From assembly GCF_027941835.1 (NCBI RefSeq), contig NZ_CP116005.1, positions 1,937,501-2,001,500 on the forward strand: 64,000 nt of DNA. The letters run 5' to 3'. Position 1 is the first letter of the stretch; the number at the start of each line of letters is the position of its first letter. The position numbers and the translations under genes are program-made. The DNA is from Sphingosinicella microcystinivorans (GTDB lineage: Bacteria > Pseudomonadota > Alphaproteobacteria > Sphingomonadales > Sphingomonadaceae). Of the stretch, positions 8,122 to 16,565 are shown one piece after another. The notes beneath the pieces were generated by a model, which ran no database searches, was not told the origin of the DNA, and saw only the letters and a program-made list of their open reading frames with translations.

Positions 8122-8204
8122 TACCGGGCTCCGGAGGGACCATGCCCATGCAATTGGAGCCAACCGGTGCCGGTTTCCATCACGCGAAATGGTGGCGAGG
8201 ACAG

Positions 8205-8576
8205 CTATTTGGAGCGATCGTCCCCGGATGCGCCGGAATCTTGCTGCGCGAGTATCCAGACCGCGATCTTGCGGGCCTGCTCATCGGACATGCGCGGGTA
8301 GGCAACCATCGGGACCTGCCCCCACGTCCCGGCGCCGCCGCGCTGGATCTTGAGCCTGAGGCGTTCGACCGCAACGGCGTCCGCGCCTTCATAGACAGCG
8401 GCGACATCGCGGAAGGCGGGACCGATGCGGGTCTCCTCGATGTCATGGCAGCCGTTGCAGCCGAAATCGTTGAACACGATCCTCGCCTCTTCCCGCGTCC
8501 AGAGCGCGCCCTCCGCGGCCGGGTTTCCGGCGGCGGCCGCACCGGCGAAGAGGATGGCCGGGAACAGGAAATGCAT
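8205..8576 (-). CDS. Small periplasmic class I cytochrome c
   Basis: A 123-residue single-heme cytochrome starting at ATG 8576. A short hydrophobic signal peptide (MHFLFPAILFAGAAAAG) precedes the heme attachment site C40-N-G-C43-H44. The likely axial methionine is M90 in GTWGQVPM, and the C-terminal helix is SDEQARKIAVWIL. This matches the c551/c552 group of soluble electron carriers. It lies 17 bp downstream of a beta-propeller protein that also carries a CxxCH motif, so the two probably work together in the periplasm, the small cytochrome taking electrons toward the terminal oxidase. Confidence 0.9.
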   Translation of the reverse strand: MHFLFPAILFAGAAAAGNPAAEGALWTREEARIVFNDFGCNGCHDIEETRIGPAFRDVAAVYEGADAVAVERLRLKIQRGGAGTWGQVPMVAYPRMSDEQARKIAVWILAQQDSGASGDDRSK

Positions 8577-8593
8577 CGGTGCTTCCTTTTCGA

Positions 8594-10390
8594 TCAGTCG
8601 CCGACGTCGATGAGAAGACCCATCGAGGGGCCGGACCCGGCCGGATAGTTGCCGTAGGTGGCGACGAGCTGCCCGGTGTGCGGATGCACGGCGATCTGGC
8701 GCAGGAACGCCATCTTGCGCGGCAGCGGATAGACGGTCACGTCGCCGCTGTCGGGATCGAGCCGGTAGATGGAGTCGCTGTTGGCCGTTGCGACCCAGAC
8801 CGTCTTGCGGCGTTCGTCCCATGTGACGGCATAGGGCGCGCTGGCGCGGTCGGGCAGATCGTAGGTGCGAAGCACGCGGCCCGCGCGCATGTCGATGCTC
8901 GCCACCTGACCGGTGCCGAACAGGGCGACCCACAGGCGCCCCGCGTTGTCCCGCATCATCCGGCGCGGACCGGTGCCTTCCGTGAACTCGACCAGCTTCG
9001 TGACCGTGTTCGTCTGCGTGTCGAAGCAGCCGACATGGCCGTTGACCTGCGAATACCATGCGTAGCGGCCATCCTCCGACAGGACGGTCGAATAGATCAG
9101 GTGGTTGATCGGGCTGAGGCCATTGATGGTGTTGGTATCATAAAACGAGACCTCGCCGGAATCCGGGTGCAGCGACCCCATCTGGTTCGTGCCGACAAGC
9201 GTGACCCAGATGCGCCCGGCCTGATCGCGCGCCAGATGCCCGCGCGAATCGATCGACATGTCGTGCACGATCGCCGCGCCCGCGAGCGACGGGTCCGTCG
9301 GCAGGTTCCCGGGCCGCAGGGTCCACAGCTTCCAGCTTTCGGTCTTCGGATCGAAGCGGCCGAACTGGTCGTTGTCCACCATCGAAATCCAGAGATGGCC
9401 GGTATCGTCCGGCACGATCGTGTGCGGTCCGGTCGATCCCTTGAAGTCGACGGGATACCATTTGGTCACGCCGGTCCTGGGATCCAGCCTCGCCAGCAGG
9501 TTGCGCCTGACGTCGGCGCCCCACAGGAACGGATCGGCGGGCGACGGCACGAGCTCGCGCACGAGCGCGTCGTCCGGAAACGGATATTCCCTGATGGTTG
9601 TTCTGGCCGTCACGCCGAGCGGCGCGCCGAGAGAATAGTCGTCGACCGAAAGCTGGTCCATCGCGCCGTGGAAATTCCCGGCAAGATACTGCGCTATGGT
9701 TTCGCCCTGATTCTCAGTGAAGAAATTCAGATTGGCGTCGATCGCGGTGGGCCAGTCGATGGCGTTGAGGTTCATAGCGCTTTCGATGGGGAGAACCGAG
9801 TAGTGCTGGGTCCGCATGTACTTGACGATGGTGCGCCATGCCTCGTGGCGGACGACCTTTCGCCACTCTTCGAGCGCGCGGCGGTCTCCGTCCGGGCCGC
9901 CGCGGACGGCGTCGATCTTCGCCGCGTAGTCGCGCATCTTCGGGCTGCCGGTCTGGTGGCAGCTCGAGCAACTGGCGATGGTGACGTTCCGGCCAGTGCC
10001 GGCCGGAGCGCGCGCAAACCACGCGGAAGCCGGGGCCTGAGAGGCAATATTGGCCGTGGGTTCGAGGAACAGCGTGGTTTCCCCGCCCGCTTGCGCGCCC
10101 GATGCGCCCTTCACCTGCCGGAAACCGAGCTTGTCGGCGGCCAATCCGGCGCCGGGAGCGGGCGCGGCCTTCGCATCCTCGAAGGTGAAGCGCCCTTCGT
10201 CGTCCGTGAACACGGTTATGGCGGCGGGTCCCGCCGTGCCGGAAGGCATGGAGAGCGTCACCATCGCCTGCAGCACCGGCTGCCCGTCGTGCAGGCCGAT
10301 CACGCGCCCGACGAACTTTGCCGAGGCCGGCGCGCTGAGGCCGATGAACGCTGCGCCGAGCAGCAGCCACGCTACAGAGTCTTTTCCCAT
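8594..10390 (-). CDS. Secreted heme-motif protein with Vgb/NHL-type beta-propeller
   Basis: A 598-residue exported protein. It has a signal peptide (residues about 1-24, ending APASA), a carboxypeptidase-regulatory-like or transthyretin-like domain (about 25-112), one CxxCH heme site (C141-SS-C144-H145) and, from about 255 to the end, a six-bladed-type propeller with repeated GHLWISMVDN, GRIWVTLVGTN, GRLWVALFGTG and KTVWVATANSD elements, as in virginiamycin B lyase-like proteins. The combination suggests a periplasmic redox or lyase enzyme that passes electrons to the adjacent small cytochrome. Antibiotic lyase activity should not be assumed from the fold. Neighbours indicate a role in the same catabolic operon. 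Confidence 0.85.
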   Translation of the reverse strand: MGKDSVAWLLLGAAFIGLSAPASAKFVGRVIGLHDGQPVLQAMVTLSMPSGTAGPAAITVFTDDEGRFTFEDAKAAPAPGAGLAADKLGFRQVKGASGAQAGGETTLFLEPTANIASQAPASAWFARAPAGTGRNVTIASCSSCHQTGSPKMRDYAAKIDAVRGGPDGDRRALEEWRKVVRHEAWRTIVKYMRTQHYSVLPIESAMNLNAIDWPTAIDANLNFFTENQGETIAQYLAGNFHGAMDQLSVDDYSLGAPLGVTARTTIREYPFPDDALVRELVPSPADPFLWGADVRRNLLARLDPRTGVTKWYPVDFKGSTGPHTIVPDDTGHLWISMVDNDQFGRFDPKTESWKLWTLRPGNLPTDPSLAGAAIVHDMSIDSRGHLARDQAGRIWVTLVGTNQMGSLHPDSGEVSFYDTNTINGLSPINHLIYSTVLSEDGRYAWYSQVNGHVGCFDTQTNTVTKLVEFTEGTGPRRMMRDNAGRLWVALFGTGQVASIDMRAGRVLRTYDLPDRASAPYAVTWDERRKTVWVATANSDSIYRLDPDSGDVTVYPLPRKMAFLRQIAVHPHTGQLVATYGNYPAGSGPSMGLLIDVGD

Positions 10391-10534
10391 AGTCTTTCAT
10401 CCACGACGTGAAGTGTTGACGGATAGGACGTGCCCGACGCCCGGGCTATCGCCTGTTCGGGGATGGCGATGCCTCCTTTTCGGGGATGGGCGCGGCAGCC
10501 TGCACGAACATGGCAGAGTGGTTTCATGTCCCGC

Positions 10535-12199
10535 TCACGCGCAGGACGGGAGGAACGCGAAATCGGCGAGGTCCGGCCCGCGCAGCATCCGTTCCCGGAA
10601 TTCCTGCGGCGTCCGCGTCCAGATCGTGACCGTGCCGTTCGCATCGAGATACCAGCTCTTGCAGCCCGAGAGCCAGATCGTGTCCCGCGCGTGGCTCTGC
10701 ATTTCGGCGACGAACCGCTGCTGGGCCTCGGCGCGCGGCACGACGGCATCGGCGCCGCTGTCTTCCAGCGCGTTGATCAGGCGCATGATGTAAGCAGTCT
10801 GCAATTCGGTGCAGCTCATCGTCGAGAGATTCCCGACCGTCGAATAGGGTCCGCCCAGCACGAACAGGTTGGGGAAGCCGCTGACGGCGACGGATTCGAA
10901 GCTTGCGGCGCCGTCTTTCCAGCTTTCCTCGAGGGACGGCCCGCCCGCCACCGAGATGTTCAGCGGCCGGCAGAACGCGTGGGTCTTGAAGCCGGTCGCC
11001 AGCACGAGCACGTCGAGTTCGTGCAGGGCGCCGTCCGCCGTTACGATGCCTTCGGGCACGACCTTGCCGACGGGTTCCGTCACCAGATGAACCGACGGAT
11101 CCTGCAGGTCGCGGTAGTAGGTGCTCGAAAAGACGAGACGCTTGCACATGATGGGATAATCCGGCGTCAGCTTGCGGCGCAATTCCTCGTCCCTGATCGT
11201 TTCGAGGTTGGCGACGCAGGCGGACCGGAAGACTTCCTGCGCGTCCTGATTTCCGACGACGGCCGTGCCGAATTCGCCATTGTACCACGCGGCGAAAAAC
11301 TCGAACAATCGGCCCATGAGTTCCGGGTAGCGCGACAGAACCTGCTTGCGCCGTTCGGAATAATGCTCGTTCGGATAGGGAAACACCCATTGCGGGGTGC
11401 GCTGGAACACCGACACGCTTTCGGCCTTGCCGGCAAGCGCGGAGACGATCTGCACGGCGCTGGAGCCGGTGCCGACGACGCCGATCTTCAATTCCTTCGG
11501 ATCGAGACTGGGGTCCCATTGCGTGCTGTGCACGGCCTGTCCGTGAAACGTGTCGAGGCCCGGTATGTCCGGCCGGTGCGGGACGTGCAGGAAGCCGACC
11601 GCGGAGATGAGGATGTCCGCGTCCAGCGCGCGGCCTCCGGTCAGGCGGATATGCCAGTGATCCTGCTCGTAGGTGCAGGACGTGACCTCGGAATCGAAGC
11701 GGATCAACGGCGTGATGCCGTAGGTGTCCGCGACGCCTTGCAGATAGGCGCGAATCTCGTCTCCCGGCGCGAACATCTGCGACCATCCCGGATTGAGATG
11801 GAAGCTGAAGCAGTAATAATAGGACGAGACGTCGCAGGCGACGCCGGGATACCGGTTGTGATGCCAGGTGCCGCCCGGCTCGCCCGCCTTTTCGAGGATG
11901 GTGATGTCGGTGAACCCGGCCTGCCGCAAACGCACGGCCATGCAGATGCCGCCGACGCCCGCGCCGACGATCACGATCGCGGGCTGCTTGCGCCGGGGAT
12001 CGTGGGCCTTGAATGCGGCCGGAATCATGGGAGGGAGGGGATCGCCGGTTTCCTCGGGAGGCAATTCGAGCAGCTGGCGCTCGATCCCGGCCTGGAGATC
12101 GGCGAGTTCCTGCGCCCGTTCTTCCGGGCCTCCGGACCGCAGCCGTTCCATCTCCGTGGAAATCCAGAGGTCAGCCAGACGTCTCGCTTCTGCAACCAT
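10535..12199 (-). CDS. Baeyer-Villiger-type flavin monooxygenase
   Basis: A 554-residue class B flavoprotein monooxygenase that would insert an oxygen next to a ketone, giving an ester or lactone. After a helical N-terminal extension of about 70 residues it has the FAD Rossmann motif VGAGVGGICMAVRL, the Baeyer-Villiger signature FHGQAVHSTQW and the second NADPH-binding motif VVGTGSSAVQ. Late elements VLATGFKTHAF and NLFVLGGPYS are typical. It is the first gene of a minus-strand operon. Its promoter region carries TTGACA and a 23-bp palindrome shared with two plus-strand operons, so it is probably repressed by the TetR encoded at 16566-17210. The substrate is probably cyclic, by inference from context. 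Confidence 0.92.
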   Translation of the reverse strand: MVAEARRLADLWISTEMERLRSGGPEERAQELADLQAGIERQLLELPPEETGDPLPPMIPAAFKAHDPRRKQPAIVIVGAGVGGICMAVRLRQAGFTDITILEKAGEPGGTWHHNRYPGVACDVSSYYYCFSFHLNPGWSQMFAPGDEIRAYLQGVADTYGITPLIRFDSEVTSCTYEQDHWHIRLTGGRALDADILISAVGFLHVPHRPDIPGLDTFHGQAVHSTQWDPSLDPKELKIGVVGTGSSAVQIVSALAGKAESVSVFQRTPQWVFPYPNEHYSERRKQVLSRYPELMGRLFEFFAAWYNGEFGTAVVGNQDAQEVFRSACVANLETIRDEELRRKLTPDYPIMCKRLVFSSTYYRDLQDPSVHLVTEPVGKVVPEGIVTADGALHELDVLVLATGFKTHAFCRPLNISVAGGPSLEESWKDGAASFESVAVSGFPNLFVLGGPYSTVGNLSTMSCTELQTAYIMRLINALEDSGADAVVPRAEAQQRFVAEMQSHARDTIWLSGCKSWYLDANGTVTIWTRTPQEFRERMLRGPDLADFAFLPSCA

Positions 12200-12260
12200 G
12201 CGCGATCCCCTTCGTCGAGGGTGCGGCCGTCACATGCGTGAAGGCCGGCCTCGCTTTTTT

Positions 12261-12283
12261 TTGATTATTGAATCATAAATCAT
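12261..12283. promoter_or_regulatory. TetR operator, copy 1 (upstream of the monooxygenase operon)
   Basis: A 23-bp element beginning TTGATTATTGA and ending TCATAAATCAT. It matches copy 3 at 17363 in all but four positions. It sits directly downstream of the minus-strand promoter at 12284-12312, where a bound repressor would block transcription. Confidence 0.65.
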
Positions 12284-12312
12284 TATCTGTGCCTCGGGGA
12301 AGAGGATGTCAA
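12284..12312 (-). promoter_or_regulatory. Promoter of the monooxygenase operon
   Basis: Read on the minus strand: a perfect TTGACA (12312-12307), 17 bp, then CAGATA (12289-12284). The palindromic operator follows immediately. This is the same order as in the divergent promoter at 12547. Confidence 0.5.
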
Positions 12313-12335
12313 GGCCATTTCTCGACGCGTGCGCG

Positions 12336-12500
12336 GCCGGTTCCGGCAGGGTCGCATAACGGGGCCGGCACCTTGCGGCGATACCGCGTTGTGGGGAGTG
12401 TCCGAAAGCAAATGGGGGGCATTGTCGTATGCCGCTCCGGGCTTGCGCGGATATTTTCCTTATAAGTCTTTCGGTTATCGGGCGCCGGTTCCGGCAGGGT
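12336..12500. repeat. Pair of 17-bp direct repeats in the divergent intergenic region
   Basis: GCCGGTTCCGGCAGGGT occurs exactly at 12336-12352 and again at 12484-12500. Each copy contains the small palindrome GCCGG-TT-CCGGC. The gene-free interval 12200-12613 otherwise holds two promoters and two TetR-type operators. No small gene was recognised in it. Confidence 0.7.
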
Positions 12501-12546
12501 GGGTTGAGCGCCGTTCGCGGCGAGGGTGTTTCCAGCGTGACATCTC

Positions 12547-12598
12547 TTGACATCACGTCGCCCCGGATGTGAATAGTGATCAATGAATCAATAATCAA
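12547..12598 (+). promoter_or_regulatory. Promoter and TetR operator copy 2 (upstream of the acyl-CoA dehydrogenase operon)
   Basis: TTGACA (12547-12552), 17 bp, a weak -10 TGAATA (12570-12575), then a 23-bp palindrome at 12576-12598 (GTGATCAATGA...TCAATAATCAA) differing from copy 3 in four positions. The layout would place the repressor on the transcription start. Confidence 0.6.
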
Positions 12599-12613
12599 AT
12601 TCAAGGCGAGCGT

Positions 12614-13804
12614 GTGCTGCTTTCATCCGAGTTGCAGGCCTTTCGGGACGAGGTGCGGCGGTTTTGCGCGGACGAGCTGCCCGTACATCTCCGTGCGAAA
12701 GTGCTACACAATCAGAAGCTGGAAAAAGCCGATTACATCGGGTGGCAGCGGACGCTCGACCGTAAGGGCTGGTTCGCCGGCCACTGGCCCGTCGAGCATG
12801 GCGGACTGGGCTGGAGCGCGCTGAAGCGCTGGATCTTCGAGGAAGAGCTTTACGCGGCCGGCGCACCCTGGCTGATTCCCTTCGGCATCTCCTACGTGGG
12901 GCCCGTCATCTACACCTTCGGCAACGAGACGCAGAAGCGGACGCATCTGGGGCCGATCCGGCGTTCGGAAATCTGGTGGGCGCAGGGGTATTCGGAACCG
13001 GGCGCGGGGTCCGATCTCGCCAGCCTTTCGACGCGGGCGGTGCGCGACGGCGATCATTATCGCGTGACGGGCCAGAAAATCTGGATCTCCTACGCGCACT
13101 GGGCCGACAAGATGTTCCTGCTCGCGCGGACCTCGACGGAAGGCAAGCCGCAGGACGGCATCTCCTTCCTGCTGCTCGACATGGAAACGCCCGGTATCGT
13201 CGTGCGCCCGATTCCGACCATCGACCGGTATCATCACGTGAACGAGATTTTCCTCGATGACGTGAAGGTGCCCGCCGCCAACCTCGTCGGCGCGGAAAAC
13301 CGCGGCTGGACGCAGGCCAAGTTCCTGCTGGACAGGGAGAGGCTGCTGACCGCCGAGGTTGGCAAGGCGAAGCGGCTGCTGCAGCGGCTGCTCGGCCTTG
13401 CCCGCATGACGCCTTCGGGAAGCGGATCGCTCGCCGGGGACCGGCACTGGCGCCTGAAGTTCGCGGAGATCTATTCGGAAACGCTGGCGCTCGAGGCGAC
13501 CTGCCTCGATCTGCTGACCGAGGCGCAGAACGGCCGCGACCCCGGCCCCGTCGCTTCCATGCTCAAGATCGTCGGCTCCGAGCTTCTGCAAAGGATAAAC
13601 GGAATGACGATCGACGTGCTCGGCCGTCACGGGCTGGCCTATGACACCTCCGGGCTCTCGGCGGACGATCCGATGACCGGGCCTGCGCAGTTCGCGGGCA
13701 GCGTCCGCGAATATCTCTATTCGCGCGTGCTCAGCATCTATGGCGGCAGCAACGAAATCCAGCGCAACATCATCGCGCGCGCCGTGCTCGGGCTCGGCCG
13801 GTAA
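12614..13804 (+). CDS. Acyl-CoA dehydrogenase, probable subunit of a heteromeric pair
   Basis: A 396-residue FAD acyl-CoA dehydrogenase with a GTG start at 12614. It has WWAQGYSEPGAGSDLASL (flavin and substrate loop), VTGQKIWISYAHWAD and the C-terminal IYGGSNEIQRNIIARAVLGLGR. At the usual catalytic position (YEGT in medium-chain enzymes) it has glycine, as in subunits of the alpha2beta2 dehydrogenases known from actinobacterial steroid side-chain degradation. The stop overlaps the start of a second, shorter dehydrogenase (TAATG), supporting an obligate partner. It is the first gene of the operon behind operator copy 2. Confidence 0.92.
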   Translation: MLLSSELQAFRDEVRRFCADELPVHLRAKVLHNQKLEKADYIGWQRTLDRKGWFAGHWPVEHGGLGWSALKRWIFEEELYAAGAPWLIPFGISYVGPVIYTFGNETQKRTHLGPIRRSEIWWAQGYSEPGAGSDLASLSTRAVRDGDHYRVTGQKIWISYAHWADKMFLLARTSTEGKPQDGISFLLLDMETPGIVVRPIPTIDRYHHVNEIFLDDVKVPAANLVGAENRGWTQAKFLLDRERLLTAEVGKAKRLLQRLLGLARMTPSGSGSLAGDRHWRLKFAEIYSETLALEATCLDLLTEAQNGRDPGPVASMLKIVGSELLQRINGMTIDVLGRHGLAYDTSGLSADDPMTGPAQFAGSVREYLYSRVLSIYGGSNEIQRNIIARAVLGLGR

Positions 13805-14937
13805 TGGCGATGCTTGAACCGGACATCGCCCGGCTGTTCGAGCGCGAGGTCGACCGCTTCCTGGCGGACCGGAGTCCGGCGGACCACACCGGCGCGGCGG
13901 CGGCGGGCGGCTGGCAGGCCTATGCCGATCTCGGCTGGCTCGGCATCATGGTGCCGGAAGCGTATGGCGGCATGGGCGGTGGGCTGTCCGACTATCTGAT
14001 CGTCGCGCGCGGCATCGGCGGTGCGCTCTTGAAGGCGCCGATCACCCTCGCGGCCGTCGTCGGCACGGAACTCGCGCTTCACGTGGACGACGAGGGCCAA
14101 CGGCAGACGCTGCTGAACGGACTTTGCGACGGTTCGCTGGTCCCCGGCCTCGTCCGGTCCGGGGCCGATACGCCGGGCGCCGGAAGCGAACCCGTGACGG
14201 CATCGCCGGACGCCGGCGGCGTGCGGCTGACGGGGCGCTGCTTTTGCGTTCCGCACGCCGGGGATGCGAACCTCCTGCTGGTCGTCGCGCGGTCGGTGGG
14301 AGGAGACGATGGCCTCTATCTCGTGAATCCGGCGTCGGACGGGCTGGAACTGCACAGCTATCCGATGATCGACGATCGCAACGCGGCGACGGTGACATTC
14401 GATCGCGTGTTCGTGCCGGGCGATCGCAGGCTCGCCATGTCTTCGGTGGCTGCGGCGATGGAAAAGGCGGGCCTGTCGGCAGCGGTGGCGACCGCGGCCG
14501 AGGCGGCCGGGGCGATGCGCGCGCTCAACGAGCTGACGCTTGAACATGTCCGGTCGCGGCGGCAGTTCGGCCGGGCGCTCGCGGACTTCCAGGTCCTCCA
14601 GCACCGGCTGGTCGACATGATGATCGCGGAGCGGCGGTCCGCGGCGATCGTCAGGACGGCGGCGGAAGCGATCGACACGGGTTCACCCTTCGCGGCCCGG
14701 CTGACCGCGGCCGCGAAGATCACGGCCGACCGGGCCGGGCGTTTCGTCGGAGAGGCCGCGATCCAGCTTCACGGCGGCATGGGGATGAGCGAGGAATGCG
14801 CGGCGGGCCGGTATCTCAAGCGCCTGCTGTATCTCGCCCAGAGCTGGGGCGTCGCCGACGATCATCTCGATCGCCTGGCCGACACGATCATGGATGAATT
14901 GGAGCAGGAAACCGCTGATGTCCGGCATGACGCGTAA
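13804..14937 (+). CDS. Acyl-CoA dehydrogenase, probable partner subunit
   Basis: A 377-residue, more divergent acyl-CoA dehydrogenase. Visible are MVPEAYGGMGGGLSDYLIVARGIGG, the EHVRSRRQFGRALADFQVLQHRLVDM helix and IQLHGGMGMSEECAAGRYLKRLLY near the C-terminus. The loop between about residues 105 and 150 is less conserved than in the first subunit. It starts one base inside the stop of the upstream dehydrogenase, so the two are translationally coupled and probably form a heterotetramer. It would introduce a double bond into a CoA-activated acid. A bulky cyclic substrate is suggested only by comparison with steroid-degrading pairs. Confidence 0.9.
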   Translation: MAMLEPDIARLFEREVDRFLADRSPADHTGAAAAGGWQAYADLGWLGIMVPEAYGGMGGGLSDYLIVARGIGGALLKAPITLAAVVGTELALHVDDEGQRQTLLNGLCDGSLVPGLVRSGADTPGAGSEPVTASPDAGGVRLTGRCFCVPHAGDANLLLVVARSVGGDDGLYLVNPASDGLELHSYPMIDDRNAATVTFDRVFVPGDRRLAMSSVAAAMEKAGLSAAVATAAEAAGAMRALNELTLEHVRSRRQFGRALADFQVLQHRLVDMMIAERRSAAIVRTAAEAIDTGSPFAARLTAAAKITADRAGRFVGEAAIQLHGGMGMSEECAAGRYLKRLLYLAQSWGVADDHLDRLADTIMDELEQETADVRHDA

Positions 14938-16537
14938 CCGCCCGGCCGTGGACCGCTACGCTGCGTCTGGCGTCTGGCGCGAGCGGACCGTTGCGATGGA
15001 CGCGCTCGACCGCGCGCTCGCCGATCCGGACGGCGCCGTGTTCGTCGGCGAGGACGCGCCGTGGACATATGCGTCGGTGATGTCCGATGCCGAGGCGCTG
15101 GCGGCGAGCCTCCACGATCTTGGCCTCAGGCCCGGCGACGTGCTGAGCTTTCAACTGCCCAACTGGCCGGAAACGGCGGTCATCAATCTCGCCGCCTGCC
15201 GGCTGGGCCTCGTGTGCTGCCCTCTGGTGCCGATCTACCGCGACAACGACCTGTCGTTCATGCTGCGGGATTCGCGAAGCCGGATCCTGTTCATCCCCGG
15301 CACGTTCCGCGGCTTTTCCTACACGGAGATGCTGGAGCGGTTGAGGGCGTCGCTGCCGGACCTGCACATCGTGACCGTGCGCAGCCGCGCGCCGGGGATG
15401 CCGGATTTCGGGGATCTGGTGGCGGCGGGCGCCGGGCGCCGCCTCGATTGGCCCGAGGTCTCGCCGCGAGCCACGAAACTGCTGCTCTATACATCGGGCA
15501 CCACCGGTCTGCCGAAAGCGGTTCTGCACGACCACAACACGCTCGCGCGCGCCATATCGGTGAGCGCGGACCACTGGGGCGTGCGGGGCGGAGACGTGGT
15601 GTTCATGCCGTCTCCGGTCACGCACGCCACCGGCTACAGCAACGCGCTCGAGCTTCCGTTCATGGCGGGAACCCGCTGCCTGCTGATGGAGCGGTGGGAA
15701 TCAGCCGCCGCGGTCACGCTGATCGACAAGCACCAGGCCACGATGACGGTCGGCGCCACGCCGTTTCTCAAGGAACTCACGGCGTCGGCGCTGGCGGTGG
15801 CGTCCGACCTTCCCAGTCTGCGGATCTTCGCCTGCGGAGGCGCATCGGTGCCGGAGACGGTCATCGACGCGGCAAACGCGGCGTTCAGACAGAAGCCTGC
15901 CTTCCGCGTCTACGGCAGCACGGAAGCACCCTATATCACGCTCGGCTTTGCGGGCTCCGACCCGGCACGCCGAGGCGCGACGACGGATGGCGCCGTCGTC
16001 GACTACGAGGTGCGGGTGCTAGATGACGCCGGCGCGGACCTTCCGCGTGGAAGCGAAGGCGAGATCGCCGTGCGCGGCCCCTCGCTGTTTCGCGGCTATC
16101 TGCGCGAGGAAGACAACCAGAGCAGCTTCACCCCGGACGGCTTCTTCCTGACCGGCGACATCGGCATCTATCGCGACGACGGGGCGATCCTGATCACCGA
16201 CCGCAAGAAGGACCTGATCATCCGCGGCGGCGAGAACATCAGCGCCAGGGAAATCGAGCACTATCTTCATCGCCACCCGGCCGTTTCCGAAGCCTCCGTC
16301 GTGGCCATGCCGCACGTCCGGCTGGGTGAGGGCGTATGCGCCTTTGTCATACCGGAGGACGGGCGGACGCTCACCTTGGGCGAACTCGCCGACTTCCTGC
16401 TGGCCGAGCGGCTCGCCCCGCAGAAGGTGCCCGAGCGGCTGGAAATTTTGCTGGACTTTCCGCGCACCCCATCTGGTAAGGTCAGAAAAAACGTACTGCG
16501 GCAGATGGCGCTTGAAAGCCCTGCCGACGGGGGGTGA
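14918..16537 (+). CDS. Acyl-CoA synthetase (AMP-dependent ligase)
   Basis: About 539 residues from ATG 14918, overlapping the previous gene by 20 bases; an in-frame ATG at 14894 is also possible. AMP-binding motifs are LLLYTSGTTGLPKAVLHDH, the adenine-binding YGSTEAP, the FLTGDIG aspartate, DRKKDLIIRGGENISAREIE and the C-terminal catalytic lysine in TPSGKVRKN. It activates a carboxylic acid to its CoA thioester using ATP. The closest type is the cyclohexanecarboxylate- or fatty-acid-CoA ligase group. The position after two acyl-CoA dehydrogenases implies it makes their substrate. Confidence 0.92.
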   Translation: MSGMTRNRPAVDRYAASGVWRERTVAMDALDRALADPDGAVFVGEDAPWTYASVMSDAEALAASLHDLGLRPGDVLSFQLPNWPETAVINLAACRLGLVCCPLVPIYRDNDLSFMLRDSRSRILFIPGTFRGFSYTEMLERLRASLPDLHIVTVRSRAPGMPDFGDLVAAGAGRRLDWPEVSPRATKLLLYTSGTTGLPKAVLHDHNTLARAISVSADHWGVRGGDVVFMPSPVTHATGYSNALELPFMAGTRCLLMERWESAAAVTLIDKHQATMTVGATPFLKELTASALAVASDLPSLRIFACGGASVPETVIDAANAAFRQKPAFRVYGSTEAPYITLGFAGSDPARRGATTDGAVVDYEVRVLDDAGADLPRGSEGEIAVRGPSLFRGYLREEDNQSSFTPDGFFLTGDIGIYRDDGAILITDRKKDLIIRGGENISAREIEHYLHRHPAVSEASVVAMPHVRLGEGVCAFVIPEDGRTLTLGELADFLLAERLAPQKVPERLEILLDFPRTPSGKVRKNVLRQMALESPADGG

Positions 16538-16565
16538 GGACAAGTCCGGAAAGGAGCGGAAGGAC

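Noticed and set aside
8594-10390. Antibiotic resistance by virginiamycin B lyase
   Set aside because: Only the propeller fold is shared. The added CxxCH site, the signal peptide and the catabolic operon argue against a resistance role.
8579-10411. 610-codon open frame on the plus strand
   Set aside because: Antisense shadow of the propeller-cytochrome gene, which has a signal peptide and heme motif on the minus strand.
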